Assembly: GCA_039808885.1 (NCBI GenBank)
Contig: JBDHTX010000001.1
Span: 124,001 to 188,000, forward strand
Origin: Dongia_A sp039808885
GTDB lineage: Bacteria > Pseudomonadota > Alphaproteobacteria > Dongiales > Dongiaceae
Length of the DNA: 64,000 nt
Reading direction: 5' to 3'
Shown here: in pieces, positions 53,599 to 62,610 of the stretch
Layout: every line of letters starts with the position of its first letter
Position numbering within the stretch: the first letter of the stretch is position 1
Position numbers and translations under genes: made by a program
Notes under the pieces: model-generated
Seen by the model: only the letters and a program-made list of their open reading frames with translations
Database searches by the model: none
What the model was told of the DNA's origin: nothing

Positions 53599-56430
53599 CT
53601 ACTTCACCGCGAACACCTTCATCACCTCGTCGCCGAGGTGGTTGATCACCTTCACCGCGATCCTGCCCGATTTCGGCTTGGGGAACGGCCTGGAGGTGTC
53701 GCTGTAGAGGCTTTCCCAGGCCTCCGCGTCGATCTCGGCCTTCAGCGTCGTCTTCAGCGCCTTGTAGGGGTCGCTGGCGGCGCCGAGGAAATAGGCGTGG
53801 CGGACGAAGAAGCTCTCCTCGTTGTAGTCGGTGTCGAGGAACCACAGCGCGATGCTCTCCGGCCCGCCGGATTCGATCTCGCCGGTCTGCGGGTGGAAGA
53901 CGTCGACGCCCTCGATCTTCACCTGGATCTCGCCGCCCTCGGCCTTGAGGATGCGGATGTCCGGCTCGCCGAACACGACGAAGAGGTTGCCGCCGCCGGT
54001 CGCCTTCAGCTCGTCGGCCATGTGCAGCTCGGGGTTCATGCGCGCCTTCAGCACGCGCACGCGGCCCAACTTCTCGAACTCGGAGGAATGCGCGTCGTAG
54101 TTGAAGGCGCAGGCGATGACCAGGTCGAATCCGGCATCGCCCGCCTCGCGCACCGCCGCGGTTAAATCCGGCTTGGAGACGGTGCCGAACTCGGGCCCGA
54201 TGAAGATGGCGGCACGGCGTTCCGTCTCGCCCTCCTGGAAGCGGCCCTCGGCGCAGATGTATTCGCCCGGCCAGCCGGTCAGCGATGTGAAGCTGATGCG
54301 GTCGGCCTTGTGCGCCTGCTGCACGCCGGCGGCCTTCAGATTCTCCAGCACCATCTGGGCGAAATCGCGCACCGGCGCGCCGTCGGGGTCGTACTCCTTG
54401 CTCTTGGCCGCGGCGAGGTCGACGAGGCCGCCCTTCTCGTCCACCGCCAGGGTGCGGTGCGGCGACAGGCTCTCCACCGTGAAGGGCCCGGCGACGCGGA
54501 TGCGGGAGCTGTCGGCATAGGGCCGGTCATAGAGGTATTCGAAATCCGCCTTGGCGGCGATGGAGGCATCGATCTCCTTCTGCCGCGCGATGCGCGCCTC
54601 CCACCAGCTCTTGTGCAGCTCCTTCGCCTTGGCCGGCCACTTGTCCTCCGCCGCACGCGGGATCTCCCACTCCTCCCATTTCGCCTTGAGCGCCGCGTTC
54701 AGCTCCCGGCGCAGCGGCTCCAGCTTCGCCTGCCACTTGTCCCAGATGACGTCGATCTCGGCATTGTTGGCGATGGATTTCAGCGTGATGTGCGGCACGC
54801 GCTCATAGACGAAGCCGTGGCGGATGTCGCCATGGGTCGCGATGTCCTTTGGCGGCGTGCGCGTCACCTCGCCTTCCTTGATTTGCCCGGCCCGCGAATC
54901 CGCCAGCAGGTAATAGGGATAGCGCGCACCCATGATGCGCGCCCGCGCCAGCGCAAGGGCCACGCGCGACGTGTCGATGGTGATCCAGCGCCGGCCCCAT
55001 TGCTCGGCGACATAGGCCGTGGTCCCGGAGCCGCAGGTGGGGTCGAGCACTAAGTCTCCTGGGTCTGTGGTAAGCAGGAGACAACGTTCGACGATTTTTT
55101 GTGAGGTCTGCACGACGTAAGTCTTGTCCATCGCACTTCCCGATTGCGTGTCGACCCAAAGGTCGGTTACGGGAAAAACCGGAAAGTCGCCATGAAACCG
55201 AACATAAGAAATTGACGAGCCACTCAGTTCGAGCCTCGAAGCCGCAGCTAGGCGACTCATCCCTTGCTCATTCGTCTTCCATCGTGAGGACATGGAGGGC
55301 CGGAACGTCTTTCCGTTTACGGTCACTGGAAACCAACTGGCCGCTCCTTCGCCTTTGGCGCGCCCAAGTGATTGACTCGTCATCGTCTGCAATCGATAGA
55401 TTTGGTCGGCGTCGTCTGACGAAGCAACGCTACTGACCTCAGAAGCTCTTAACCTCCGACGCACACCGGCTGCATCCTGGAAGTAGGTATAGGTAGAATC
55501 GCCCTCCTCCCCAAGTTGGCGCCGAAGATACGCTTGGCGGTATTTCAACCGCGAACGGTCCTTCGCATAGAACAGAATGAAGTCTGTAGTTCCGGGAAGA
55601 TTCTCGCTTGTAGCGCCGCTGGTCTTCTTAACAGAGATCTGGCCAACGCAATTCTCGTCTCCAAAGACTTCGTCCAACAGCACTCTTACACGATGGACAT
55701 TTTCGTCCCCGATTTGAACGAAGATTGCGCCCGTTTCAGCAAGTAGGTCCCTCGCCACAGTCAGGCGGTCACGAAGGTAGGTAAGGTAGGAGTGAATCCC
55801 ATCACGCCACGTATCTCGAAATGCCCTGACTTGCTCCGGCTCTCGCGTAATGTGGTCCTTGTTGCCATCTCGAACATCCCGCGTCGTCGTCGACCACTGG
55901 AAGTTCGAGTTGAACTTGATGCCGTAGGGCGGGTCGAGATAGATGCACTGCACCTGCCCGCGCAGGCCTTCACGCTCGGCGAGGCTGTCGCCGAGGATCA
56001 TGCGGTTCGACCAGTGGGCGTCGTGCTTGTAGAACTCGGTCTGTGCCGCCCTGTTCGGCAAGCCGTTGAAATCGGCGAACAGGTCCGGCAGCGCCGACGA
56101 CTTCTGCGCCGCGCGCTCCTGCGTCTCGCGCATCAGATCGTCGATCAGGACCTTGGGGTGCATCTTCTCCTGGATGTAGAGCGGCGGCGCCTGCACCACC
56201 AGGTCCGACCAGTCCTGCTCGTCCTTGCCGCGCCAGACCAGTTGCGGGTCGAGGTCCTTGTTGCGCCGCTCATAGGCGACGCGCACCGGCGACTTGTCCT
56301 CCGCCTGCATCACGGATTCGAACTCGGCGGTCGGGATGTTCTTCCGCTTCGCCTCCGCGTGCTTCAGCGTCTCGACGCCGATCCATCGGCCGCCGCCGGC
56401 CCCGCCGCCGTTCCCCGGTTTCCGCGCCAT
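53599..56430 (-). CDS. Type III-like restriction-modification system DNA methyltransferase (Mod)
   Basis: A 943-aa beta-class adenine-type methyltransferase. Catalytic motif IV is IYLDPPYG (Asp166-Tyr169) and the SAM motif is LDPTCGSGTTAYVAEQWG near residue 463, in the order typical of the beta class. The segment between them (target-recognition region, 55050-55920) is clearly lower in GC than the flanks, suggesting it was exchanged by recombination. A long C-terminal part (about residue 500 on) has no recognised enzymatic motif. ATG 56430 shares one base with the stop of the upstream helicase-nuclease gene (TGATG). Its target sequence is unknown. Confidence 0.9.
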   Translation of the reverse strand: MARKPGNGGGAGGGRWIGVETLKHAEAKRKNIPTAEFESVMQAEDKSPVRVAYERRNKDLDPQLVWRGKDEQDWSDLVVQAPPLYIQEKMHPKVLIDDLMRETQERAAQKSSALPDLFADFNGLPNRAAQTEFYKHDAHWSNRMILGDSLAEREGLRGQVQCIYLDPPYGIKFNSNFQWSTTTRDVRDGNKDHITREPEQVRAFRDTWRDGIHSYLTYLRDRLTVARDLLAETGAIFVQIGDENVHRVRVLLDEVFGDENCVGQISVKKTSGATSENLPGTTDFILFYAKDRSRLKYRQAYLRRQLGEEGDSTYTYFQDAAGVRRRLRASEVSSVASSDDADQIYRLQTMTSQSLGRAKGEGAASWFPVTVNGKTFRPSMSSRWKTNEQGMSRLAAASRLELSGSSISYVRFHGDFPVFPVTDLWVDTQSGSAMDKTYVVQTSQKIVERCLLLTTDPGDLVLDPTCGSGTTAYVAEQWGRRWITIDTSRVALALARARIMGARYPYYLLADSRAGQIKEGEVTRTPPKDIATHGDIRHGFVYERVPHITLKSIANNAEIDVIWDKWQAKLEPLRRELNAALKAKWEEWEIPRAAEDKWPAKAKELHKSWWEARIARQKEIDASIAAKADFEYLYDRPYADSSRIRVAGPFTVESLSPHRTLAVDEKGGLVDLAAAKSKEYDPDGAPVRDFAQMVLENLKAAGVQQAHKADRISFTSLTGWPGEYICAEGRFQEGETERRAAIFIGPEFGTVSKPDLTAAVREAGDAGFDLVIACAFNYDAHSSEFEKLGRVRVLKARMNPELHMADELKATGGGNLFVVFGEPDIRILKAEGGEIQVKIEGVDVFHPQTGEIESGGPESIALWFLDTDYNEESFFVRHAYFLGAASDPYKALKTTLKAEIDAEAWESLYSDTSRPFPKPKSGRIAVKVINHLGDEVMKVFAVK

Positions 56431-59400
56431 CAGGCGGCCTCCCCAACGACAAATCCGTCAATCAACTTGTTCAACTCCGTCTCGATCTCATAGACCGCCG
56501 TGAACTCGGCGAAGGCCCAGCGGCCGTGGCGGCCGAGGTTGTTGACGCCCGGCACCCAGAAGGCGCGCATGGCGTTGGCCTTCTCCTTCGCGTCCTCGCC
56601 GCGATAGCCCTTGATCTCCACGATCAGGTTCAGCGGATCAGGCCGGCCGTCATCGACCTGGACGATGAAGTCGGGAAAGTATCGCCGTTGCATCGACCCC
56701 ATCTGATAAGGAACCCAGAAATCCATGCCTTGGTTCTTCACATAGGCGCGGACGCGCGGATGCGCCTCGACCACGCGGCAGAACTCCGATTCCCAGTCGG
56801 AATCGCAGACCACCCAGTTGACCTGGCACTTGCGCGCGTCGGTCTTCCAGCGCGTCTCCTTCGAGGTCGTGAAGTTAACGAAGGCGGTCGACCCGGCCGG
56901 GTTGTAGGAATCGAGCACGGCCCGCATCGGCTTCTCCCGCCCGACCGCCTCGGCGATCGCGGCCTTGATGCGCTCGCAGGCCATGTCGGCGATCTCCGGG
57001 TATAGCACCTGGGCCGGCCAGGTGCCGCCGGTGCATTTCAGGTAGCCGCCCTCGATCCAGTCGCGCACGATGTTCTTGAGCTGGCCGAAGAGATGCAGCT
57101 TCACCGAGCCGTCGGGGTCGCGGAACTTCTGGAACAGCAGGCGCTGGGTCAGGCGGAACTCGATGGTCGCATTGCGCATCTCCTTCAGATGCTCCAGCGA
57201 CAGGGTGACGCCTTCGCCGACGATGCCCTCGACCTGGACCTTGGACGGCCCGACCCGGCCGGGATTGAGCTCCAGCACGGAGTCCGGGCCGAACTTCGCC
57301 GACAGCCTCTCCTCCGGCAGTTCCACACGATAGCCCTCGACGCGCGGGAAGCGAATCTCCAGGTGGTCGCGGTCCGGCCGGACCGCATGCACGCGCACCG
57401 TCTCGCGCGGCTTCATGGGCGCCGCCACGACTGGTTTCGCCGTGAAGTCGAAGGGGATGCCGAGGATGTCGGCGTATTCGACGTTGAACAGATTGTCGTC
57501 GTTCAGCTCGTAGGATTGGCGGCGCAGGGCGCGGCCGACCACCTGCTCGCACAAAAGCTGCGTGCCGAAGGCGCGCACGCCGAGGATGTGGGTCACCGTA
57601 TTGGCGTCCCAACCCTCGGTCAGCATGGAGACGGAGACGACGCAGCGGATAGATTCGCCGAGGCGCCCCTTCTTGCCGACGGTATTCATCACCTCGCGCA
57701 GCAGGTCCTGGTCGGTGATGTTGTCGGCGGCGTGGCGGTCGCCGGTACGGGCAATGATGTCGCGGCGGAAGCGGTCGATGGCGTCGGCTTCCAGCTCGCG
57801 GAAGTCCTTGTCCAGTGCCTCGCCAGATTCCAGCTGTTCGCTGTCGATCAGCAGGGTGTGCAGCTTCGGCAGGCGTGCGCCGTCCTTGTCGTAGTTGCGG
57901 AACAAGGCGAAGCGACCGTTGACGAAGTTCCGGTTGCCCTTCTCGTCTAGGCGCTCATAGCCGGCGATGTAGTCGTGCACCAGCTTGGACGTAGCGGTGT
58001 TGTTGCAGACGACGATGAAGACGGGCGGCACCTCGATCTTCGCCGCCTGCCAGGAAGCGTCGATCTTCTCATAGTGGCCGTAGAGCGCGTCGAGCGCCGC
58101 CATCAGCTCCACGGGGAGCTTCTGCGGGTCGAGGTCCTTGCCGGCGCCGCGGCCCTTTTTCGGCATCTTCTTGCCGATGTGGTCCCACAAATTGCGGTAT
58201 TTCGGTGCGTCGCCGGAGGGCAGATTATCGGCCACCGGCACGCGCGGCAGCTTGACGATGCCGCATTCGATCGCGTCCATCAGCGAGAAGTCGCTGACCG
58301 TCCAGGGAAACAGGGTGCCTTCGGCATAACCGGAGCCGCGCAGGAAGAACGGCGTGGCGGAAAGGTCATATACCGCACGCAGGCCGAGCTTGCGCTTCAC
58401 CATCTCCAGGCCGGAAATCCACAGCCGTGCCATCTCGTTGTTGCGCTCGGCCTCCTCCCGCTCCTCGCCTTTCAGCTTCTCATCCTCGGTCTGCGGTTTC
58501 TCGCGATAGCAATGATGCGCCTCGTCGTTGAGGACGACGATGTTCTTCAGGCCCATCAGCTCGCCCATCACCCGATGGACCATCTTGCCCTCAGACTCGG
58601 TCGTCTTCAGCTCCGGCCCGCGCCCCTGGAGCAGCGCGCGGGAAACCTTCGAGATCTCAAGCTCCTCGCGGAGCTTGAAGGCGTGGTAGTTGGTGATGAC
58701 GATCTTGGCTTGACCGATTTCCTGCAGCATGTCGCTCGGCACCAGTTCGCGGTGCCGGTAGTAGCTTTCGGGATCGTTCGGCAGCAGGACGCGCAGGCGG
58801 TCCTTGATGGTGATGCCCGGGGTGACGATGAGGAAGCCCCTGGAGAAGCTCTTCGTGTTCTTGTGCCGGACGGCGTTCAAAGTCTGCCAGGCGATCAGCA
58901 TCGCCATGACCGTGGTCTTGCCGGCGCCGGTGGCGAGCTTCAAGGCCACGCGCAGCAGTTCCGGATTGGCGCCCTCGTTGGCCGCCTTGACGTGGCTCCA
59001 GAACTTCTCGGTGCGCTTGCCCAGTTTCGGCGCCACCTCGGTCAGCCAGATGGCGGTCTCCACCGCCTCCACCTGGCAGAAGAACGGGCGGACACCCTGG
59101 AACGGGTGGGTGCGCCAGTACTGCAACAGGCGCGCCGTCTCCGGCGTCACCTGCCACTGGGCCGGATTCGGCAGGTTGCGCCAGTCGGCGACGTATTGCC
59201 GGATCTCGTTGATGATCGCCTTGTTGTATTCCTGGCCGTCAGTGGAGATGCCCTCGCGGTCGCGCAGCGACATCTCGGTCTGGTCGTCCGAGATCCGACG
59301 CCGACGTGCCTTAGGGACCGCGGAAATGAAATCCGCCTCGCGCCGCTTCTCCAGGATGCGGTTGGTCGGTTGCCCGTCCTCGTCCAGCTCCCAGTGCCGG

Positions 59401-59456
59401 GTGGGGCAGGCATAGGGCGAGTTCAGGATTGGGCGTTGATAGAATTGCTCCGACAT
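56430..59456 (-). CDS. Type III-like restriction enzyme: DEAD/DEAH helicase with PD-(D/E)xK nuclease (BPTD_3080-like)
   Basis: 1008 aa from ATG 59456; TTG 59477 is in frame. The helicase domain has Walker A LATGAGKTTVMAML near residue 180, DEAH box VLNDEAHHCY near 310, LSATPFFLRG and motif VI VVGRALRRQSY. Near the C-terminus RRYFPDFIVQ and LIVEIKGYRG form a PD-ExK nuclease. It should translocate on DNA and cut when the partner methylase site is unmethylated. It is upstream of mod, the reverse of the classical mod-res order, and coupled by one base. No mobile-element genes flank the pair. Confidence 0.9.
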   Translation of the reverse strand: MSEQFYQRPILNSPYACPTRHWELDEDGQPTNRILEKRREADFISAVPKARRRRISDDQTEMSLRDREGISTDGQEYNKAIINEIRQYVADWRNLPNPAQWQVTPETARLLQYWRTHPFQGVRPFFCQVEAVETAIWLTEVAPKLGKRTEKFWSHVKAANEGANPELLRVALKLATGAGKTTVMAMLIAWQTLNAVRHKNTKSFSRGFLIVTPGITIKDRLRVLLPNDPESYYRHRELVPSDMLQEIGQAKIVITNYHAFKLREELEISKVSRALLQGRGPELKTTESEGKMVHRVMGELMGLKNIVVLNDEAHHCYREKPQTEDEKLKGEEREEAERNNEMARLWISGLEMVKRKLGLRAVYDLSATPFFLRGSGYAEGTLFPWTVSDFSLMDAIECGIVKLPRVPVADNLPSGDAPKYRNLWDHIGKKMPKKGRGAGKDLDPQKLPVELMAALDALYGHYEKIDASWQAAKIEVPPVFIVVCNNTATSKLVHDYIAGYERLDEKGNRNFVNGRFALFRNYDKDGARLPKLHTLLIDSEQLESGEALDKDFRELEADAIDRFRRDIIARTGDRHAADNITDQDLLREVMNTVGKKGRLGESIRCVVSVSMLTEGWDANTVTHILGVRAFGTQLLCEQVVGRALRRQSYELNDDNLFNVEYADILGIPFDFTAKPVVAAPMKPRETVRVHAVRPDRDHLEIRFPRVEGYRVELPEERLSAKFGPDSVLELNPGRVGPSKVQVEGIVGEGVTLSLEHLKEMRNATIEFRLTQRLLFQKFRDPDGSVKLHLFGQLKNIVRDWIEGGYLKCTGGTWPAQVLYPEIADMACERIKAAIAEAVGREKPMRAVLDSYNPAGSTAFVNFTTSKETRWKTDARKCQVNWVVCDSDWESEFCRVVEAHPRVRAYVKNQGMDFWVPYQMGSMQRRYFPDFIVQVDDGRPDPLNLIVEIKGYRGEDAKEKANAMRAFWVPGVNNLGRHGRWAFAEFTAVYEIETELNKLIDGFVVGEAA

Positions 59457-59534
59457 GCCAGCGACACAGGCCCCCAAGGAATAATTGCAGAGGGTGCCAG
59501 GATTCCAGGCACAATTCCAGCCTGTTGGGGCAGC

Positions 59535-60386
59535 CTACTTCCCGCTGCCGGCGGTGTCCTGCGTGTCCCTGGTCAGGTAGTAGGCGAGCAGGATCGGCAC
59601 GAAGGTGATCGCCATGACGATGATGGCGGCGACGTTGGTCACCGGGCGCTGATGCGGGCGGATCAGCTCGTTCAGCATCCAGATCGGCAGGGTGGTCTGC
59701 TGACCGGCGGTGAAGGTGGTCACGATGATCTCGTCGAAGGAGAGCGCGAAGGCCAGCATGCCGCCGGCCAGGAGCGCCGTCGCCAGGTTCGGCAGGATCA
59801 CGTGCCGGAAGGTCTGCAGCGAATTGGCGCCGAGATCCATCGACGCCTCGATCAGCGCCGGCGACGAGCGCCGCAGCCGGGCGATGGCGTTGTTGTAGAC
59901 CACGACGATGCAGAAGGTCGCGTGGCCCATGACGATGGTCCAGTAGCTGAACGGGATGTTGGCGAGATCGAAGGCCGCCCGCAGCGAGATGCCGGTGACG
60001 ATGCCGGGCAAGGCGATGGGCAGCAGGATCAGCAGGGTCACCACCTCCTTGCCGAAGAACTTGAAGCGGTACATCGCCGCCGCCGCCAGCGTGCCCAGGA
60101 TCATGGCGGCGACCATGGCGATGGCCGCAATCGACACCGACAGGCCCAGCGCGTGCCAGAAATCGGCGCGGCCGAAGGTGACGCCGAACCATTTGGTGGT
60201 CAGGCCCGGCGGCGGGAATGTGTAGCTCTGCTCGTCCGTGGTGAAGCCGTAGAGGACGATGAACAGGATCGGCAGATTGAGGAACAGGACCGCGAACCAC
60301 GCCCCCGCGGTCAGGCCCCAGCCGGCCTGCGGCGTCGCCCGGTCATGCGCGATGCCCGCCTTCGGCGATGCGGCCTTAGAGGGCAT
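59535..60386 (-). CDS. ABC transporter permease, PotC/YdcV type
   Basis: 283 aa with about six membrane helices; the inner-membrane coupling motif is EASMDLGANSLQTFRHVILP. It pairs with the following PotB-type permease (11-nt overlap) to form the channel of a polyamine/spermidine-putrescine-class importer. The last gene of the operon. Confidence 0.92.
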   Translation of the reverse strand: MPSKAASPKAGIAHDRATPQAGWGLTAGAWFAVLFLNLPILFIVLYGFTTDEQSYTFPPPGLTTKWFGVTFGRADFWHALGLSVSIAAIAMVAAMILGTLAAAAMYRFKFFGKEVVTLLILLPIALPGIVTGISLRAAFDLANIPFSYWTIVMGHATFCIVVVYNNAIARLRRSSPALIEASMDLGANSLQTFRHVILPNLATALLAGGMLAFALSFDEIIVTTFTAGQQTTLPIWMLNELIRPHQRPVTNVAAIIVMAITFVPILLAYYLTRDTQDTAGSGK

Positions 60387-61308
60387 CGAAGGCTCCGAAG
60401 CGTTTGGCGATCGACAGGTACACCGCCATGATCACGATCGGCGCCATGGCGAAGGCCGCCGCCATCGGCACGTCGCCGGCGGTGCCCTGGAACTGGTAGA
60501 CCGCCTGGCCGATGAAGGGCCGCGACGAGCCGATCAGCTGCGGGATGATGTAGTCGCCCAAGGTCAGCGAGAAAGTGAAGATCGATCCGGCGGCCACTCC
60601 GGGAATCGCCAGCGGCAGGATCACCTTGCGGAAGGTCTGGCCCGGCCTGGCGCCGAGATCGCTGGAAGCCTCGATGAAGGAGCGCGGCACCCGCTCCAGC
60701 GCCGCCTGCAACGGCAGGATCATGTAAGGCAGCCAGATATAGACGAAGGTGATGCAGGTGCCGATGTGCGAGTTCGACAGCGACGAGCCCTGCACCACCG
60801 GCAGCGCCAGGATGCCGTCCAGCACGCCGCCGAGTCCCAGGCTGTTGAACGCCCAGTGGATCACGCCCTCCTTGGCCAGGATCAGGCGCCAGGAATAGAC
60901 GCGCACCAGGTAGTTGGACCACAACGGCAGCATGACCGCGACATAGAACAGCGCCTTGGTCTTGCCGCCCGCGTAGCGCGCCATGTAATAGGCGATCGGG
61001 AAGGCGATCGCTGCGCTGATGACGGTGACGATGGCGGCCATGGCCAAGGTGCGGCCGATGATCGACAGGTTGACGTCGGAGAACAGCCGCACGTAATTGG
61101 CGAGCGTCGGCTGGCGCACCACCTGGCCGGTGAAATCGTCAATCGAGAAGAAGCTCTGCACCAGGAGCGCGAACAGCGAGCCGAGATAGACGATGCCGAG
61201 CCACAGCAGCGGCGGCAGCAGGAACGCCGCCAGCAGCAGCCGCGGCCGCAGGTAGAAATAGGTCGAGACCCGGTTGGAGAAGCTGCGCTCGAGCACGGCG
61301 GCGGTCAT
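60376..61308 (-). CDS. ABC transporter permease, PotB/YdcU type
   Basis: 310 aa with about six helices and the EAA loop EASSDLGARPGQTFRKVILP. The extended periplasmic loop after helix 1 (SFFSIDDFTGQVV) fits PotB. It overlaps the PotC-type gene by 11 nt and is separated from the ATPase gene by an inverted-repeat element of about 180 nt. Confidence 0.92.
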   Translation of the reverse strand: MTAAVLERSFSNRVSTYFYLRPRLLLAAFLLPPLLWLGIVYLGSLFALLVQSFFSIDDFTGQVVRQPTLANYVRLFSDVNLSIIGRTLAMAAIVTVISAAIAFPIAYYMARYAGGKTKALFYVAVMLPLWSNYLVRVYSWRLILAKEGVIHWAFNSLGLGGVLDGILALPVVQGSSLSNSHIGTCITFVYIWLPYMILPLQAALERVPRSFIEASSDLGARPGQTFRKVILPLAIPGVAAGSIFTFSLTLGDYIIPQLIGSSRPFIGQAVYQFQGTAGDVPMAAAFAMAPIVIMAVYLSIAKRFGAFDAL

Positions 61309-61360
61309 GACCGCGCTCCGTCATCCGCCATTGCCGTCCGCTGACGCCCAAACATCAACG

Positions 61361-61462
61361 CGTCATGGCAAGGCTTGGCCTTGCCATCCACGAGTTTGCC
61401 GGCATCACAGTGGTCCCGCAGAACGAAACTCGTGGATCCCAAGGCCAAGCCTTGGGATGACG
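61361..61462. repeat. Intergenic paired inverted repeat (REP-like element, copy C)
   Basis: Arms 61361-61397 and 61426-61462, inverted, each with an inner GGCTTGGCC hairpin and an ATCCACGAGTTT flank. One stem is GGCAA/TTGCC, the other CCCAA/TTGGG, so pairing is kept. Lies inside the ABC operon between ATPase and PotB-type genes, where it may affect mRNA stability. Confidence 0.85.
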
Positions 61463-61489
61463 GACAAGAGCTTGCCGACATCGTCACCC

Positions 61490-62524
61490 TCACCCGCCGA
61501 AGGCCAGCAGGTGGCGGCTGTCCCACCACAGGGTCACCGTCTCGCCCTGGCCCGGCGCGAACTGGCTTTCGCGGTTCTGCTGCACCACCGCCAGGTGGCC
61601 GCCGCCGTTGAGGCGCACGTCGAAGCGGGTATTGGCGCCGAGATAAAGCACGCTTTCGACGACGCCTTCGGCGCGCATGGCGCTGTCCGGCGTGCCGGCG
61701 CCGGCCGGCGCCAGATGGATCTTCTCCGGCCGGATCGAGCAGGACCGGGCCATGCCGGTCACCGCCTGGGCCACCGGCCCCTGCAGCAGGTTGCTGACGC
61801 CGACGAAGCCGGCGACGAATTCGGTCTTCGGATGCTCGTAGAGCTCGCTCGGCGAGGCCATCTGCTCGACCTTGCCGTGATTGAACACGGCGACGCGGTC
61901 GCTCATCGAGAGCGCCTCGCCCTGGTCATGGGTCACGTAGATGAAGGTGATGCCGACCTGGCGCTGGATCGCCTTCAATTCGACCTGCATCTGCTCGCGC
62001 AGCTTGAGGTCGAGGGCGCCCAGCGGCTCGTCCAGCAGCAGCACGCTCGGATGATTGACCAGCGCGCGGGCGAGGGCCACGCGCTGGCGCTGACCGCCGG
62101 AGAGCTGCGAGGGCTTGCGCTCGCCGAAGCCCGAAAGCTTCACCATCTCCAGCATCTCGCCGGCGCGGCGCGCGCGCTCCGCCGCCGGCACCTTCTTGAT
62201 CATCAGGCCGTAGGCGACGTTCTCCGCCACCGTCATGTGCGGGAACAGGGCGTAGTCCTGGAACACGGTGTTGACGTCGCGGTCATAGGGCGGCACGCCG
62301 GCCATGTCCTTGCCGTGGATGGCGACGACGCCGGAAGTCGGCTGCTCGAAGCCGGCGATCAGCCTGAGGCAGGTGGTCTTGCCCGAGCCGGACGGGCCCA
62401 GCATGGCGAAGAACTCGCCGTCGAGGATGTCGAAGGATACGGCATCGACCGCCTTCACCGTGCCGTAGTGCCGCGAAACGTCGCGGAACGAGACGGCGAT
62501 CGAGGCTTTCTGGGCGTCGGGCAT
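61490..62524 (-). CDS. ABC transporter ATP-binding protein, PotA/YdcT type
   Basis: 344 aa. Walker A LGPSGSGKTTCLRLIAG, Q-loop, signature LSGGQRQRVALARAL, Walker B VLLLDEPLGALDLK and the H-loop VTHDQGEA are complete. A C-terminal TOBE domain follows from about residue 245, as in PotA. It energises the two permeases downstream. A stem-loop separates it from the binding-protein gene upstream. Confidence 0.95.
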   Translation of the reverse strand: MPDAQKASIAVSFRDVSRHYGTVKAVDAVSFDILDGEFFAMLGPSGSGKTTCLRLIAGFEQPTSGVVAIHGKDMAGVPPYDRDVNTVFQDYALFPHMTVAENVAYGLMIKKVPAAERARRAGEMLEMVKLSGFGERKPSQLSGGQRQRVALARALVNHPSVLLLDEPLGALDLKLREQMQVELKAIQRQVGITFIYVTHDQGEALSMSDRVAVFNHGKVEQMASPSELYEHPKTEFVAGFVGVSNLLQGPVAQAVTGMARSCSIRPEKIHLAPAGAGTPDSAMRAEGVVESVLYLGANTRFDVRLNGGGHLAVVQQNRESQFAPGQGETVTLWWDSRHLLAFGG

Positions 62525-62561
62525 GAAAAGGGCGCCGGATGATTCAATGGATCAACGAAAG

Positions 62562-62589
62562 CGGGGCGGATCGCAAGCGATCCGCCCCG
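62562..62589 (-). terminator. Stem-loop between binding-protein and ATPase genes
   Basis: A 13-bp perfect stem (62562-62574 with 62577-62589) and 2-nt loop, followed on the minus strand by CTTTCG. The T-run is weak, so partial termination or mRNA stabilisation is more likely than full stop, favouring high expression of the binding protein. Confidence 0.6.
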
Positions 62590-62610
62590 TGACAGCTATG
62601 TCAGGTCGCG

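Noticed and set aside
53599..59456. Genomic island or prophage carrying the restriction pair
   Set aside because: No integrase, tRNA, direct-repeat ends or phage genes were seen on either side; only the methylase centre is compositionally odd.
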